Positions 29,001 through 40,843 of a stretch of DNA of 64,000 nt are shown here, piece after piece (the first letter of the stretch is position 1; each line of letters opens with the position of its first letter). A program made the translations under genes and the position numbers. Origin of the DNA: Phytophthora colocasiae. Taxonomy: Eukaryota > Oomycota > Peronosporomycetes > Peronosporales > Peronosporaceae. The notes below the pieces were generated by a model. The model ran no database searches. It was not told the origin of the DNA and was given only the letters and a program-made list of their open reading frames with translations. The stretch covers positions 3,410,001 to 3,474,000 of the forward strand of contig JAGKQI010000105.1 of the NCBI GenBank assembly GCA_018806915.1, written 5' to 3'.

Positions 29001-31606
29001 TAGGACCGACGCATAAATCGCATAATCCTCGATGAACCGACTATAGTAATTCAAACTTCCCAGGAACGATTGCATGGATCGGAGTGATCCAGGGAATGGT
29101 AGATCCGTCAGAGACTTCAGGTCTTTCGGGTTTGCCTCCAATCCGTCGATTGACACTTTGTGTCCGAGATATTCCACCTTATCCATGCCCCAGAAGCTCT
29201 TCGCCACACTGATCGAGAGATTCCACTTATCACAGGCCTCCAATAGGTCTTCCACCCGATCGCACATTTGATCCCATGTTCCAGCCGTGATCAAGATATC
29301 GTCGATGTAGGATCTCCGTCCTAGAACCGACGGGCGACCAGGATCTTCCGGGATCCCTGATTCAAACACATCTGTAGAGTCTTCCGTATTCCCTGACTGG
29401 GAGATCTTCAAAAATCCATATAGGGCGTTGTCCACAAGACGCTGATAGATCTGAGGGGCGTTCTTCAGCCCGAACGGCATGCGATTCCACTCGAAGAGGC
29501 CGAACGGGGTGATGAAAGCTGAGATCGCGCGAGCTCGATCGGTCATTGACACGACCCAGAACCCACTCGCCATGTCTAATGAACAATACCACAGAACCTT
29601 GTCAAGATCTTCTAACAGGTCATTGATCAGGGGCATTGGGTAGATCATCAGCCTCGTGAGACCGTTCACCAGCCGATAATCGATACATAGTCGGATGTCT
29701 ACGCCGTTCTTCTTGATGATCACCACGATCGGAGACGCCCATGGCGATGTCGATGGCCGAATGATCTTGGCAGCTAGGAGTCCTTTGATAAGATCCGATA
29801 CTTTCTCGCGGAACTGTGGCGCCACCTTTCGGACTCGTTGTGCAATCGGCTTTGCATCACCTACGTCGATATCGCATATAACACCCTTGGCCGCTGGAGG
29901 AAGTGCATTTCCTTTCCCGATCAGGAGATGTCGCTTCTTCCAAATAATCTGTCGAAGTTTCTCGATCTCCTCCGGGGTAGCCGATCCTGGATTTCCTACC
30001 TGCAGATCTTCAATCCGGACTTCTTCAGTGGTGGAGATCTGGATTTCTGGTACTACCGCGAGATTATCGACTAGATCTTCGGCCGAAAAATCGCCACTTT
30101 CGTGTAGGTGGGTCTGATCGGCGTTCTCGATCCCTTCAGGAGATGTCGGATCGGGTTCGTTCGTTGATGGATCAGGGAGTCTATCGTCCTTGGCCGTCAG
30201 GATCGGGGTGCCCTCAGCCGTGGGGCCGGCGTTAGCGTCGGATTCATGTTTGATCTCGATTTTAAAATCTGGTTTTTCTGTTTTTACCTCGATCTCTTCT
30301 TCGCATGTCCGATCTGTCCGATCTGGGGCCTGATCTGGCAAGCTCTCATTCGTCTCAGTCTCACCGCCCCCAGCTTCGCCACTCGGGGCCTTGTCGGAAC
30401 TGATCGTGATCGGTGGGGTATCCATGGGATCCGGTTTGGGATCGATGAATGCGACCTTGACTTCGGCCGTATCGGTCGGTGATCGCGGTTCCAATGTCGA
30501 TATTGGTGCAGGATCAGGATCGGTCTTGATTGCCCCACCTCGGCGGAGTATGGATCGCGGCGTAACGTAGGTCGGTCGTTCGACCGACGGTAAGGGGATC
30601 CCTACGGATTCCTGAGGTTCTGGTCTTGCGTCCACAGTCGCTTCTAGAGCTAGGTTCTGCCACTCCATGTAGCGCCGGGACCCAACCGACACAAACCCGG
30701 GGAATCGAGGCACTTTTTCCTGATCAAGTACCATTCCAACCTGTAATCGGTGATCCAGTCGTAAAATCTTCTCGCTCAAATTCGTGATCACTAAGTACCG
30801 AGTTCGGCCGGGTCCATTCACCACTGTAGGTACCCATTGGTCGCCTCTGGTCACCCACAATTTTTCTGTCGCCGATAATTTCACTCTCGATGCGATCTCT
30901 TCAGATCCCCCAACTGGGATATGTAGATCTTCCTCCAATTTTACTGATCTTACCTTCTCCCCGTATAACCTCTTGCGACCATTAAGTGGGATCCCCACTT
31001 CGTTAGGCAAGCACATCGATCCCTTCGCCAGATCCATCCGGACTCCAGCCGGGATCATGAAATCCATACCCAAGATCGCATCTTGCCCGGATAGATCCCC
31101 GATCCAAATATCGAAAAAGTAGACCAAGTATCCCGCAAGCGTGATCTTGACCCTCGTTCTTCCCTCGGTGGTGTACACATTATCACCGATCCCAACACAC
31201 TCCTGTCTCTGACTAGTGTCAAAGTGGCACCCAACCTTACGAGCAAAGGCGGTATCCAAGATGGATACCTCGGCGCCAGTGTCCAGGAGCAAGATCGCTC
31301 TTTCATGATTGATCTTGCCTGAGATCTTGGCTTGACGGAACCATTTTCCTGGTGCGTGGTATTTCCAGTACCCCCTGGATTCTCCTTCCTTGAGATCCAA
31401 GGCCACTTCCGCACCAGATCGCGAGAACTCATCGATCCGGGGAAGACTCGCGATCTTAGCAGTATACGAATGCAACTTACATGTATTACCGCGCAGATCC
31501 GAATTCTCCCTATCTTGACCTCTCGATTTCTTGTTCACATATGCGTAGATGCAGTACTCAGAACGCTCGGTTCGTACCGGTTTCCAAACCGGCGAGCGTC
31601 CTAGTT
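26013..31606 (-). pseudogene. pol: Pol polyprotein, gypsy element 2
   Basis: Two open pieces: 31700-28557 (protease, linker, RT with YIDD, start of RNase H) and 28550-26013 (rest of RNase H, second RNase H, integrase, chromodomain). They are separated by a local change near 28570-28590 that costs one base net relative to element 1 (CAGCCAGAACCGAAG versus CAGCCGAACCTTGAAG). The integrase half is open here while broken in element 1, and the RT-RNH junction is open in element 1 while broken here. Each domain therefore has an intact version somewhere in the locus. Confidence 0.9.
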
Positions 31607-31610
31607 TAAC
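31561..31610 (-). promoter_or_regulatory. Putative -1 frameshift signal, gypsy element 2
   Basis: GTTAAAC at 31610-31604, then the gag stop TAG, then the same outer and inner stems as element 1. One base differs in the unpaired segment (CGAAC for CGAGC). This removes an alternative inner pairing but leaves the main stems intact. Confidence 0.6.
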
Positions 31611-33900
31611 ATCTTCTCCACCTTCTCGGGGAACAACCCAGCGTGTCGAGTCGGATCGTACCACTTGCGGATTTGGTTGTAAAATTCGTCCATGGGGCAT
31701 TCTCCAGCTTCATGGATCTCCCCACAACCACGGCAGGTATACAGACAGCGATCCGTTGGGTGACCCCTCTTCCCGTCTAGATCCGTATGCTTCCTCGATC
31801 CACAGTGTGAACAGCGACCTCGATCATGATCCGAAGTACCCCTGCGATCCGTGATCCGGCCTCGATCTTGCACGTTCGCCTGCGATCGCGACTGATCCGG
31901 TTGGTGGGGAACGCCCCCAGTACCGATCTGCTTGTCTTCCGACGCGGCAAGATATATCCTCCGGAGATCGCCTTCAGAGTCGGATCCGTCCGATCCGGAT
32001 ATTTCCTCTGATTCCGAGCTCGGATCTTGGGTTTGGATCGCCCGTACCACCGCTCGGGTGGGTGCTGCCGGGGCACTGGCCGGTGCCTTTTGTCTGAACT
32101 TCGATCCGAACGCAGACTTACGCTGCCTGCTTTTCGCCCGTTCCCGGGCACGAAGTACTTCCTCCAGTTCATCGACGTCGCTCAGCCGGAGTAGGGTCAG
32201 CCGATCAGCTAACTCCGGATCTCCCAATGTCTCGATGTAGTGGTCTACATGTTCCCGGCGGGCCTTAGGGCTCCCATCCTTGATCTTCAGTCTAGCACGT
32301 AAAGCCGCCACGTTGAGCCGGTAGAGATAATCGAGAGGGGTTTCTTCCGATCGCTTGCGAGCGTGATAGTATTGCCACGCGACCGACATGCCCAACCCAC
32401 AATATTGGGTCTGGAAACTGTCCAGCAGATCCGCCCACTTGCTTTTCGTCGTTCGACTGAGCTGCCTGTACCAGTTCTTTGCCGGTCCCACCATCAGATC
32501 TGCAAACGTGAGGCATTTCTCTTCCTCCGTAGCCTGATCGCGCTGGAACGCTGACTTGACTTTACTGATCCAGGCCCGAGCGCGATCTTCGTCCAGATCT
32601 TTACCCGCAAAATCCTTCAGATCCGAGATCGCTGAGATCCGGACCCGCTGGATCGTCGACGATCCTCCTTGACCGATCGCCGCGGATGCGATCGTGGCTC
32701 GGCTCGACATCTGTCCACCGGAACTCGGTATGCCCAGATCGTCCGGATCGTATTCCCATGCGTCCGGATCCGAGGCCGTAACGGACTCCATTTCAACATC
32801 CAACTCCCCTTTGATCGGCGATCGGGGTGTCGCGAGATTCCGTTCTTTTAAGAAACGATCCATCGCCATTTGAAAGTAGTCATCCAACTTGTTGCTCGAT
32901 CCAGTGGAATTAGTCGTCGGCGCGGTCTGGTCCGTCCGGATCCGGCGATTTTCTTGTTGATCGGGCATCTTGACCTCCAGCTTCGCCGCCACCGATCGCG
33001 TATCCTGTTTCTTCATACGCGATTTCAGGAACTTGGCGCCGGCGGGCCCTAGCGACATGCGTTGCAGCCTTCTCGGGCTATCTGAGTCTGGTTCCGAGGT
33101 CGCTGACGCGTAGCATGACGACCCAGTCTGATAGCCTGGGTCGGGCGTCAGCGGGCGCTCGCCGACCAAGATCTTGAGGGAATCGAATAGATCATGGGTC
33201 GCAGATTGAATCGCTTGCAGTTCCAAGTCAAATAGAGAGTTTGGGTCGAACTCTCCAGCCACCAAACCAGCTTCTTGGAGCAGATCGAGTAGGATCTTCA
33301 CCGCGTTCAGGCGGTCAGAGCTAGTCCGGGCTTCGACACTGGGCCGGTGAGGTTACCGATCTGGCGGACTTGTATGATCGTAAGAACAGGATCGTTAAGC
33401 AAAGTCTCGCTTAGCCTCTTCCTGTGATAGGCCTGCTCGATTGCGTCCTTGGTGATCGTCGATCCTGGGTTGATCACATCTTCTGGTTCTGAGTCTGGAG
33501 CTTTCAATTTCGTCCGGGTGCTCTTGATCTTCTTTTTCTTGGTCGATCTTGAGGCAACAGTGGACTTGGTGGGCAGATTAGGTTTCAGCTTTGCTGATTC
33601 CTTGTCGCTCATGTGCGGATCTCGATTCTCGTTGAGATCCGCAATGGCCCTCGAAGGGGCCTTGGGAGGAATTCGAGGTTTTTCTTCGAGATCTGGATTG
33701 CGATCCAGGTCTGCCTCGTGCCTGTCAGTAGAGATCCTCCCAGAACTCGGCTGATCTGTGGATCTTTCCGTTTTAAGCGATGCCTCCGTCGATCCAACCT
33801 TCGTAGGCACTTCTTCCCCTTGTTCTTCCTTAATCTTGACATCTTCTTGGGACTCACGGTGATATCCGAAGTCACCAGAAGATCCGGGCACGCGCACCAT
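31601..33900 (-). pseudogene. gag: Gag polyprotein, gypsy element 2
   Basis: Begins ATGGTGCGCGTGCCCGG at 33900, one base after the LTR, with an undamaged primer-binding site overlapping codons 1-6. One C is missing from a CCCC run near 33330 relative to element 1, which splits the frame (33900-33307 and 33301-31601). A 30-bp in-frame deletion near 31776 removes the end of knuckle 1 and the start of knuckle 2, leaving one hybrid knuckle (CSHCGSRKHTDLDGKRGH..) plus the third. Confidence 0.85.
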
Positions 33901-35274
33901 TGTGGTGGAGCGGATCTGCCAAAATCTCGTTGAGGCAGGTCTCGATCACCACTTGCGCCCAGACACCGACTAACGGAGGGGGTCCCCCGATGATCCGTGA
34001 TCTAGCTGTGTGTAGTTTCACCTTGTGTACCCGTCGGTAGGCGGGTTACGCTCTTCCAGGTGACTTCTGAAGATGTCTTGTAGGTCGGAAGAAAGTCTTG
34101 CGTGACGCAGGGGTTTGAGGTAGCGTGGAAGTTCTTCACTCCACCTCGGGGTACTTGATCCCGGTCGTAGGCGAGTTCTCGAGCCTTGATCCGGGTGCCT
34201 GGTTCTTGATCCAGGTCTTCCAATAGTCCAGTATTAGGGATTCGGTCCCTTCCTTTACGTTGCTTGCCGCTTCCGATAGCGGGGGTCTTGAGGGGGCGAG
34301 ATTCGACGAGATCGTTGGGCCAAACAACCAATTCCTTCCGATCCGATGTATGCACTTAAAGGATAGTTCACTAGATAGGGCAAAGCTGGCCAATATATTA
34401 TCCAGACTTAACCGCTATACTAGGTCACGTATCCTTACCTTCTTGACGCTTGTAGGGCCAATGTAGTTCCCGGTTCCAGGCGCAGCGAAGACACTTGAGT
34501 GGTTCAGGGCAAATTCGATTCTCCTTATGGTTATTCCTATGCCTACTAATCCCATCCTGATTTACTATCCTACGATCACATGACACTGGCTACAGAGCTG
34601 ATCCCTAGCTTAGTTCCCCTAACCCTGATCTTGAGCTTGATCTCGTACTTAACCGATGCTTGATCTCGTACTTAACCGAAGCTTGATCTCGCACTTAACC
34701 GAAGCTTGATCTCGCACTTAACCGAAGCTTGATCTCGCACTCAATCGGGGCTTGATCGCTGCCTGATCCCGCTTGGTAATCCTTCAAAGAATCCGGATCA
34801 GGCCACCAGGAGAGTCTGCGTCGCGCCTGGGGTTGACCTTGATCCGGAGCTGATCTCGTACTTATACGGGAGAGGATCATTGCGTGATCCTGCGTGATCC
34901 CGCTTCGTCGCCGCCCGGGGAAGTTGGATCGTGCTGTTAGAGGCTTCGGGGCGCCAGGGTAAGCCGATCGTGCTCGCTTGGGACCCCGTCATCGTTGATC
35001 GCGCGAGAACATCCTTGATTTCCCCATTCTTCCTCCGGCAGGATTCGGATCACCCACGAACACCACGGCAGGATTCGGATCACCCACGAACACCGCTCCA
35101 CTTGCTTCTCCGCCGGCGTCTCTGTTGCCTGTTCCCCGGCGGGACCCATCGTACCTTCGTCTGATTCGACCCAGATCTGGGGATCACAGGTCCCCCCTGT
35201 CGCTCGTTCCGACTCTATTCGGGTTCGTGGCTGATATTGTCTCTCCGGGAAAAATTCTCGTCCGCTTCACCACA
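33901..35274 (-). repeat. Gypsy element 2, 5' LTR
   Basis: 1374 bp. It has the fewest 23-bp cores (5) and carries the ~30-bp duplication. The outer side abuts the copia pol codons KKF at 35275, sharing GTTT with 20628-20631. Confidence 0.9.
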
Positions 35275-38226
35275 AAACTTCTTTACTGTTACGGTCTCAC
35301 CGCCACCGTCCAAAGGCAACTTTGCACTATCAGGTCCACGAACTTCATTCGATTCCGACCCAATGGGCGTACGCACTCCGTGCGCGAATTCCATGCCGTA
35401 GTCCCTCAGCATCTCCAGGATCGTCACTTCCTGGTCCAGGTCGTAGCCGTCCGCGTCGTCGTACGCAACTCGCATTCCCAAGAACTTGCTTGCTTGTCCC
35501 AGGTCCTTCACAGAAAACTCCTCAAGTTCCCCGAAGAAGCCGTCACCGCATCCTGATCTGTGCCGGTGACAAGCAGGTCGTCCACGTAGACTCCAACCAC
35601 CAGTAGGATTCCATCGCGCCACCGGTAATACACACACATGTCTGTAAGGCTTTGTTGGAACCCGATCCGAACTAACTTCTTGTGCAATAATTTGTTCCAC
35701 AGACGGCCTGCCTGCTTCAGCCCGTACAGGGCCTTCTTCAATTCCAGCGCCAGCTCTTCGTCGTCACTGACGTTCAACTGCTTGCGCACCTCCTCAGAGA
35801 TCTCCATGCCTTGAGGCACGTGTGGATGTAGATGGTCAGTTCGGCCTCCTTTTCGGCTTTCACGTAAGCGTTCGGCACGTCTCCGTGCTTGGCCGGCACC
35901 TTCCATTTCCGCGCCAGAACCAGGATCAACTTTACACTCGTCATGTCCATTACGGCGGCGAAGGTTATTCCGTAGTTCACCCCAAACTCCTGTTCGTTGC
36001 CACTGGCTACAAGTCTCGCTTTTAACCTCTCGATTAATCCCTCAGCATCCAGTTTGGTCTTGAACACCCACTTGGTGTGCAGTACGCGTACTCCACGGGG
36101 CATTTTGACGACTTCCCACACACCGTTCTCCTCCAGAGCTCGCAGCTCTTCGATTATGGCTTCTTGCCACTTCTCACAGTGACGGCTACGCATAGCCTCC
36201 TTGTAGTTCCTCGGATCCACTTCAGTCACGCTGTTCACCACGCTTCTATCCGACTCCTCCTGCTGAACGGCCTCGGCCGCCTTTTCTTTAGCCTGTCGAG
36301 CCACGGAGCGCGTCACGTGTGGCTCTCGCGTGTAGCCCTTCTTCGTTTTCTTGCCCTTCCTCTTGGACTTCTTGTTGGAGCTGCCTGCGACCGCAGCCGC
36401 TTTCCCCGCAGTCTCCCCCCCCCCCCCCCTCCCCCAGCCTCGTCCTCATCGTCCCGAAGGTACAGTCTCTGGACATTCTCGTTCTGTTGTTTGTCCAAGG
36501 TCTCAATGTTTCTAACATGTTGCGTGGTCACCACCACCTTGTCTTTCGGCAGATACACGCGATATCCTTTTGTCTCTTCGCCGATCCCGACAATCATTCC
36601 TTGCTGTGCCCGTTCAGCGAAGTTCTGCTTCACCGGATTGCGGTAAACCGTGCAGGGCGACCCAAATACTACGATCTCGCCCAGCTGTGGCGTCTCTTTG
36701 GTCAGGAGCTTGATAGGAGATGCACGTCCAGGATTCGAGTTGGTGGGCGACCTGTTCAGTATGTACGCGGCATACTGAACTGCGTCACCCCAGAAACTGA
36801 GTGGCAGACCACAGGCGAAAACCATACACCTGGCCATGTTCATAACGGTACGGTGCATTCTCTCGGCCTTCCCGTTGCTGGACTGGTTCCGAGCCTCACT
36901 ACGTTGTCTTGACACTCCTACCTCCTTGCAAAACAGGTCAACGTTCTCATACTCGGCGCCCGAGTCTGTGCGCAGTACATGTATGCGACAGTTAAACCTC
37001 TTCTCAAAGAAGACAAGGAAATGCTCGAACTGCTTGGCGGTCGCGTCCTTTGTCTTCGCGAGAAACACCCTGCAATAGTTGCTATAGTGATCAACGAAGT
37101 TGATCATGTACCTGTTGTTCAAGCGGTCTCTGGGCGTCATCGGCCCCTTCAAGTCTGAGCAGATCACACCACCCACTCGATCGATTGGTGAGCTCATTCC
37201 AGTGTCCTTCTTTGACCTGTTGTTCTTGGTCTGCTTCCCCTGGGCACACGTCAGGCAGTTCACGAGCCGATGGTCAGTGATCTCGATGCCCGAGCTTGGA
37301 TCGCGCGCGAGCCTCTCAACCGCATCGTAATTCAAGTGCCCCAGTCTCTTGTGGAACTCCACCAGCGTGCCCTTTTGGGCGTAGTTTGTCGACTCCGCAG
37401 GTCGTGTCGCCTCCTTGTCCAGCACGGCCATGATCACCTCCGATGGGACCTCGTGCGTTTTCACAACACTTCCGCGCACCACGAGCACGGACCTTAGTAG
37501 ATCAACGTCGAAAACCGCAGGACCACCGCCCTTCTTGGCCAGAACACGACGCCCGTCTCTCTTGGTTAACGCGTAGCCCTTCCTGTCCAGGGTATCGTAG
37601 GAGATCAGATTATGAACCACGTGCTCGGCGTAGTACACATCTTCAAGCTTCACGGTCTGTTCTTTGCCGCACGCCGTCACTCGCAGCGTCAGCGTTCCCT
37701 TCCTTGTGATGTTGAGCGAATCTCCGTTCGGCTGTACACACGAATCCACGTGCGGCTTCACGTCTTCTAGCCACGACTCGTCGTTGACTAAATGACGACT
37801 CGAGCCGCTATCGAGAATCCAGACCATCTCTGCGTCCATGCCCGCCTCAATCACAGCCAGCGAGAAGTCGGGCGACGATCCGCCCTTCGCGCTCGGGCAC
37901 GCAGCCCTAAGGTGCCCGACTTCGCCACACTCGTGACAGCGTCGAGTCTCTTTGCGCTTGCCATCACTGACCGCCCCAACCAGCTCTTTACCCAGGTTCT
38001 TCGCCTTTGCATTCCTTTCCCAGGACTGGGCGAAGTGCGCTAGTTCCTCCGCGTGCTGCAAGTAGTCTGTTCGCATTCCGTCCACCTTATCCATCAGCAC
38101 AGTCTTCATACTCGGCGACGCGTACTGCACAATGCTGTCGAGAACCAAGTAGTCCGACAGGGTCCTGTACGCCTCGAGTACCGCGAGCAGGTACATGTAG
38201 TGCTCCGGCCAGGTGCGCTTGGCGTC
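35275..38226 (-). pseudogene. Copia pol (knuckle, PR, IN, RT) interrupted by gypsy
   Basis: Minus-strand copia polyprotein. 38196-36313 encodes a CCHC knuckle (CHECGEVGHLRAAC), protease (WILDSGSSRHLV), integrase with HKRLGHLNYD..CLTCAQGK zinc site, DLKGPM, RTDSGAEYEN and NGKAERMHRT catalytic blocks. A 15-C run (36415-36429, Gly tract) lies just before the frame breaks. RT follows in three frames: 36316-35774 (WVFKTKLDAEGLIERLKARL), 35906-35508 (ALYGLKQAGRLWNK, YVDDLL) and 35700-35275 (DLGQASKFLGMR..VTVKKF), where the gypsy LTR begins. The remaining RT/RNase H is at 20628-21278. Confidence 0.9.
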
Positions 38227-39137
38227 CTACGGGGCCACGAACAGGTTAATCGCCTGAGCAGGCGTGATGTTCGTCCGGAACGTTTCTAGCATCCTCTCCA
38301 TCGCGTACTGTAGCGTCGGCATTTGCGACCACCACGTCATAAACTGCTTATGGAAGTATTGTTCAGCTGTGCCCGACAAGTAGTTGCCCAGCAGATCCAC
38401 CTTTACATCCTCCGGCCACAGGAACCCACAGGCTGACTGGGCCAGTGTGACCTGCCTTTCGAACCTCATTCCCCACTCCAAGAACCCTGAGCCTAGCCCG
38501 ACGTACACTTCCTTTCCAGTAAAAGCACGTATCGCCAGCTTCTTCTGGCGAGCGTCCGGGTAGTCGTACCGCGTGAGGTTCTGCTGTCCAGGTGCGGTCA
38601 CCGGTGGTGCCTGTGGTGGAGGATGCTGGGGAGCTGCTTGAGCTTGAGCCTGGGCCTGGGCTGCCACGTAGAGTCTTTGTAGTTCTGAGAGGTGTCCACC
38701 ATAGCCAGGTTGCTGGTGACGGTGCCCTCTCGCTGGAGATCTCGTGACCGGTGTCAGTGGCGACCCTCCCAGTTGGTCAATGTGCATGCGCGCACCTCGT
38801 CCGAGCTGTGATGCAAACAAACTCGTTTCCATTGGCGACGTCGTGAGTGGGTCTGGTCTGCGCTCACGCTTCTCCCGATCCTCAGTCAAAGTTTTCTCCA
38901 GCTTGGACTGCGACTCCTCAAGTCGATCCAGCTTCCCGCAAGCCCGCGCATCAGTGCCAGCAGCTCCGTCTCGTTTTCGCCGCCAGTGACCTTGGTATCG
39001 CCATCGCCTTTGGGGGCAACGGCAGCGACTTTCTCTTCCAGTTCGTCCACCATCCCAATCCGTTTGTGACTGGGAACGGGCGCTCGCGCCGGCGACGCCG
39101 CCGGTGGGCGAGCAGCCTCGTCAATGGTATCGCTCAT
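38227..39137 (-). pseudogene. Copia gag
   Basis: ATG at 39137, about 15 bp inside the 5' LTR. The first ~80 codons are open, then a frameshift near 38940 moves to the frame 38889-38227, which carries a Gln/Ala/Pro-rich stretch and a gag core ([39 protein letters not shown]). An in-frame TAG at 38229-38227 separates it from the pol frame that continues from 38226 (DAKRTWPEHYMYLLAVLEAY). Gag and pol were therefore originally one frame, as usual for copia. Confidence 0.8.
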
Positions 39138-39151
39138 CTGGGCTCAAAACC

Positions 39152-39317
39152 TGTTGGAACCTCACCTTCCTGGCGCGGTTCCTTGCGCACTCTGGCAGGT
39201 AAAACGTAAAAGATAAAGTGAGATTCAGCAGACACTAACTACCGCTATCGCAGATTTATACCGCTGGTGGCAGCTGGCCGGTGCTACCGATCTCTGATCG
39301 GAGACCGCCTTTTAACA
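39152..39317 (-). repeat. Copia element, 5' LTR
   Basis: 166 bp, TGTTAAAAGG...GGTTCCAACA on the minus strand, partner of 6347-6510. It contains a TATA-like GGTATAAATC. The leader begins GGTTTTGAGCCC before the gag ATG. I could not assign the primer tRNA. Confidence 0.85.
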
Positions 39318-40103
39318 CTCTCGGCACCACTTGCCTTTTGTTTATGAGTCGATATTGGGCAGGGTTACAAAGAAACTTGGTTGTGTATGGAACATTTAAG
39401 TCGATGAAAACTCAGCCCTGGTACTGTGGGGAGATTGAGAGGCATATTTGAGTAAACTTAATGAAGAGGGCCGATTCTGGTACTGTTGCTCCTGGTAAGA
39501 GATTGCTACCATAGTCTTGGTATTGAGAGAAAAAAACACAAGAGTAGATCACGCAGCTTCTCATCTTCCACACTTAGAACCCCCTCCACTGATTACTTCA
39601 GTATACCTCGCTTAGCATGCCCATTCTAGAGTTCTTGGGCAATTTCGAAGAGTATATACCTTTATCCGTTGTTAGAGCATCCAACAATGAATCACTCCAT
39701 CACTCCAGCGAAACAGTGGCAATGGAACAGGTAATATTCGAAGCCTTGTTATCCAGACACTTGTAAAACGCCTGAAAGAACAATGTTGATTCACCAAACG
39801 GCTCCTATTGGTTGCACACGGCGAACGTGGCACGGCGTAAGTTGTTTTTGTTGTTTCTCGATTCCTCGCGTGGTCATTTCGCCATGACTTCAGCTACTTG
39901 AGTCACTTTGACGCTCGCAACCTTATAAACTTGCAAAATGTTGAACTATCAAGAGTTGCAGTCGATTGGAGAGCTGCAAGGGCTTTCTCGACATCCATAA
40001 TCTTCAGCATTTATTCAACTTGACCCTCCTTCTACCACGCCATGACTGCATAGCGGTTGTATTGACTATCTTTTGTCAGACCTTCATTTCCTAGATATCC
40101 ATA
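39318..40103. other. Non-coding stretch
   Basis: AT-richer than the elements to its left, with no ORF above 60 codons and no repeat I can pair with another part of the window. Confidence 0.5.
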
Positions 40104-40597
40104 CAGATGAGGGCGTGGTTAGTGAGGTCGCATTCAGGACCACTGACATTGTTAGGTACCACTAAAGGGGTACGCTGGCGTTTGAATAACCCTCGGCGGG
40201 AAATTTGAAATTGGCCATGCGGAAGGAGGTTCAAGCACAGCGCATCCGCCTAACCAAGGCTCAGCAATGGTCAAGAACCACTATGGACCCTAAGGGAACT
40301 GGGGGAATGGGCATGGCAGCAGTTTGACTTACAGAAGGCCCCTGCCAAGTCGACGGTGCCTGCTGGAAGCACGTCGGACTGTACGTTGACCGAACCCAGA
40401 TCAGTGACATTCTAGCCTCCGATTAGTGTCAATGAATATCTAAATACATTACGTTGACCACTCCTCCAGATTTTATGGCTCTCTGATAGGCTAATTCCAC
40501 CTGAGACTTAGTACATATCAGGTGTTCATCTATAACATTCTGATGCCATTGGATGGGTTATAATTTGATGCCCGTTCACTAACCACGCCCTCATCTG
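40104..40597 (+). mobile_element. Deleted pogo-like (Tc1/mariner superfamily) element 1
   Basis: Terminal inverted repeats CAGATGAGGGCGTGGTTAGT.. (40104-40125) and its complement (40576-40597), flanked on both sides by TA (40102-40103, 40598-40599), the target duplication of this superfamily. Inside, from an ATG at 40216, are remnants of a CENP-B/pogo-type N-terminal domain in two frames (RKEVQAQRIRLTKAQQWS; then TLRELGEWAWQQFDLQKAPA). The catalytic domain is missing, so it is non-autonomous, about 494 bp. Confidence 0.65.
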
Positions 40598-40843
40598 TAC
40601 GTGTCTCTGCTTCCGTATGGTTTCATCCAAAGCACAAAGTATCTTGATGCTTCACGAAACGTCCACCCTCCTCGTATACCACAACTTGTACAAAATGCAC
40701 TGCAGAGGATTACCCTTATATCCGAGCCGATCTCCAATCATCACTGCCATCTTCTTGATCCCAGCACCAACTTTTGCAAACATTCTCATCCCTTATCATC
40801 GAGCCTCATCCCATAAAGGATTGGAGTAGGCCCCACTTCACTA

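Larger units (their letters stand above)
21279..35274 (-). mobile_element. 14-kb Ty3/gypsy element, minus-strand copy (element 2)
   Basis: Same family and architecture as element 1 in inverted orientation: 5' LTR 35274-33901, gag 33900-31601, pol to 26013, antisense gene 22825-25657 on the plus strand, 3' LTR 22721-21279. External flanks are AAAC (35275-35278; GTTT on the element strand) and GAAG (21275-21278), which pair with the flanks of element 1 rather than with each other. Gag, pol and antisense ORF1 carry small frame-breaking indels; antisense ORF2 is open. Confidence 0.9.
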
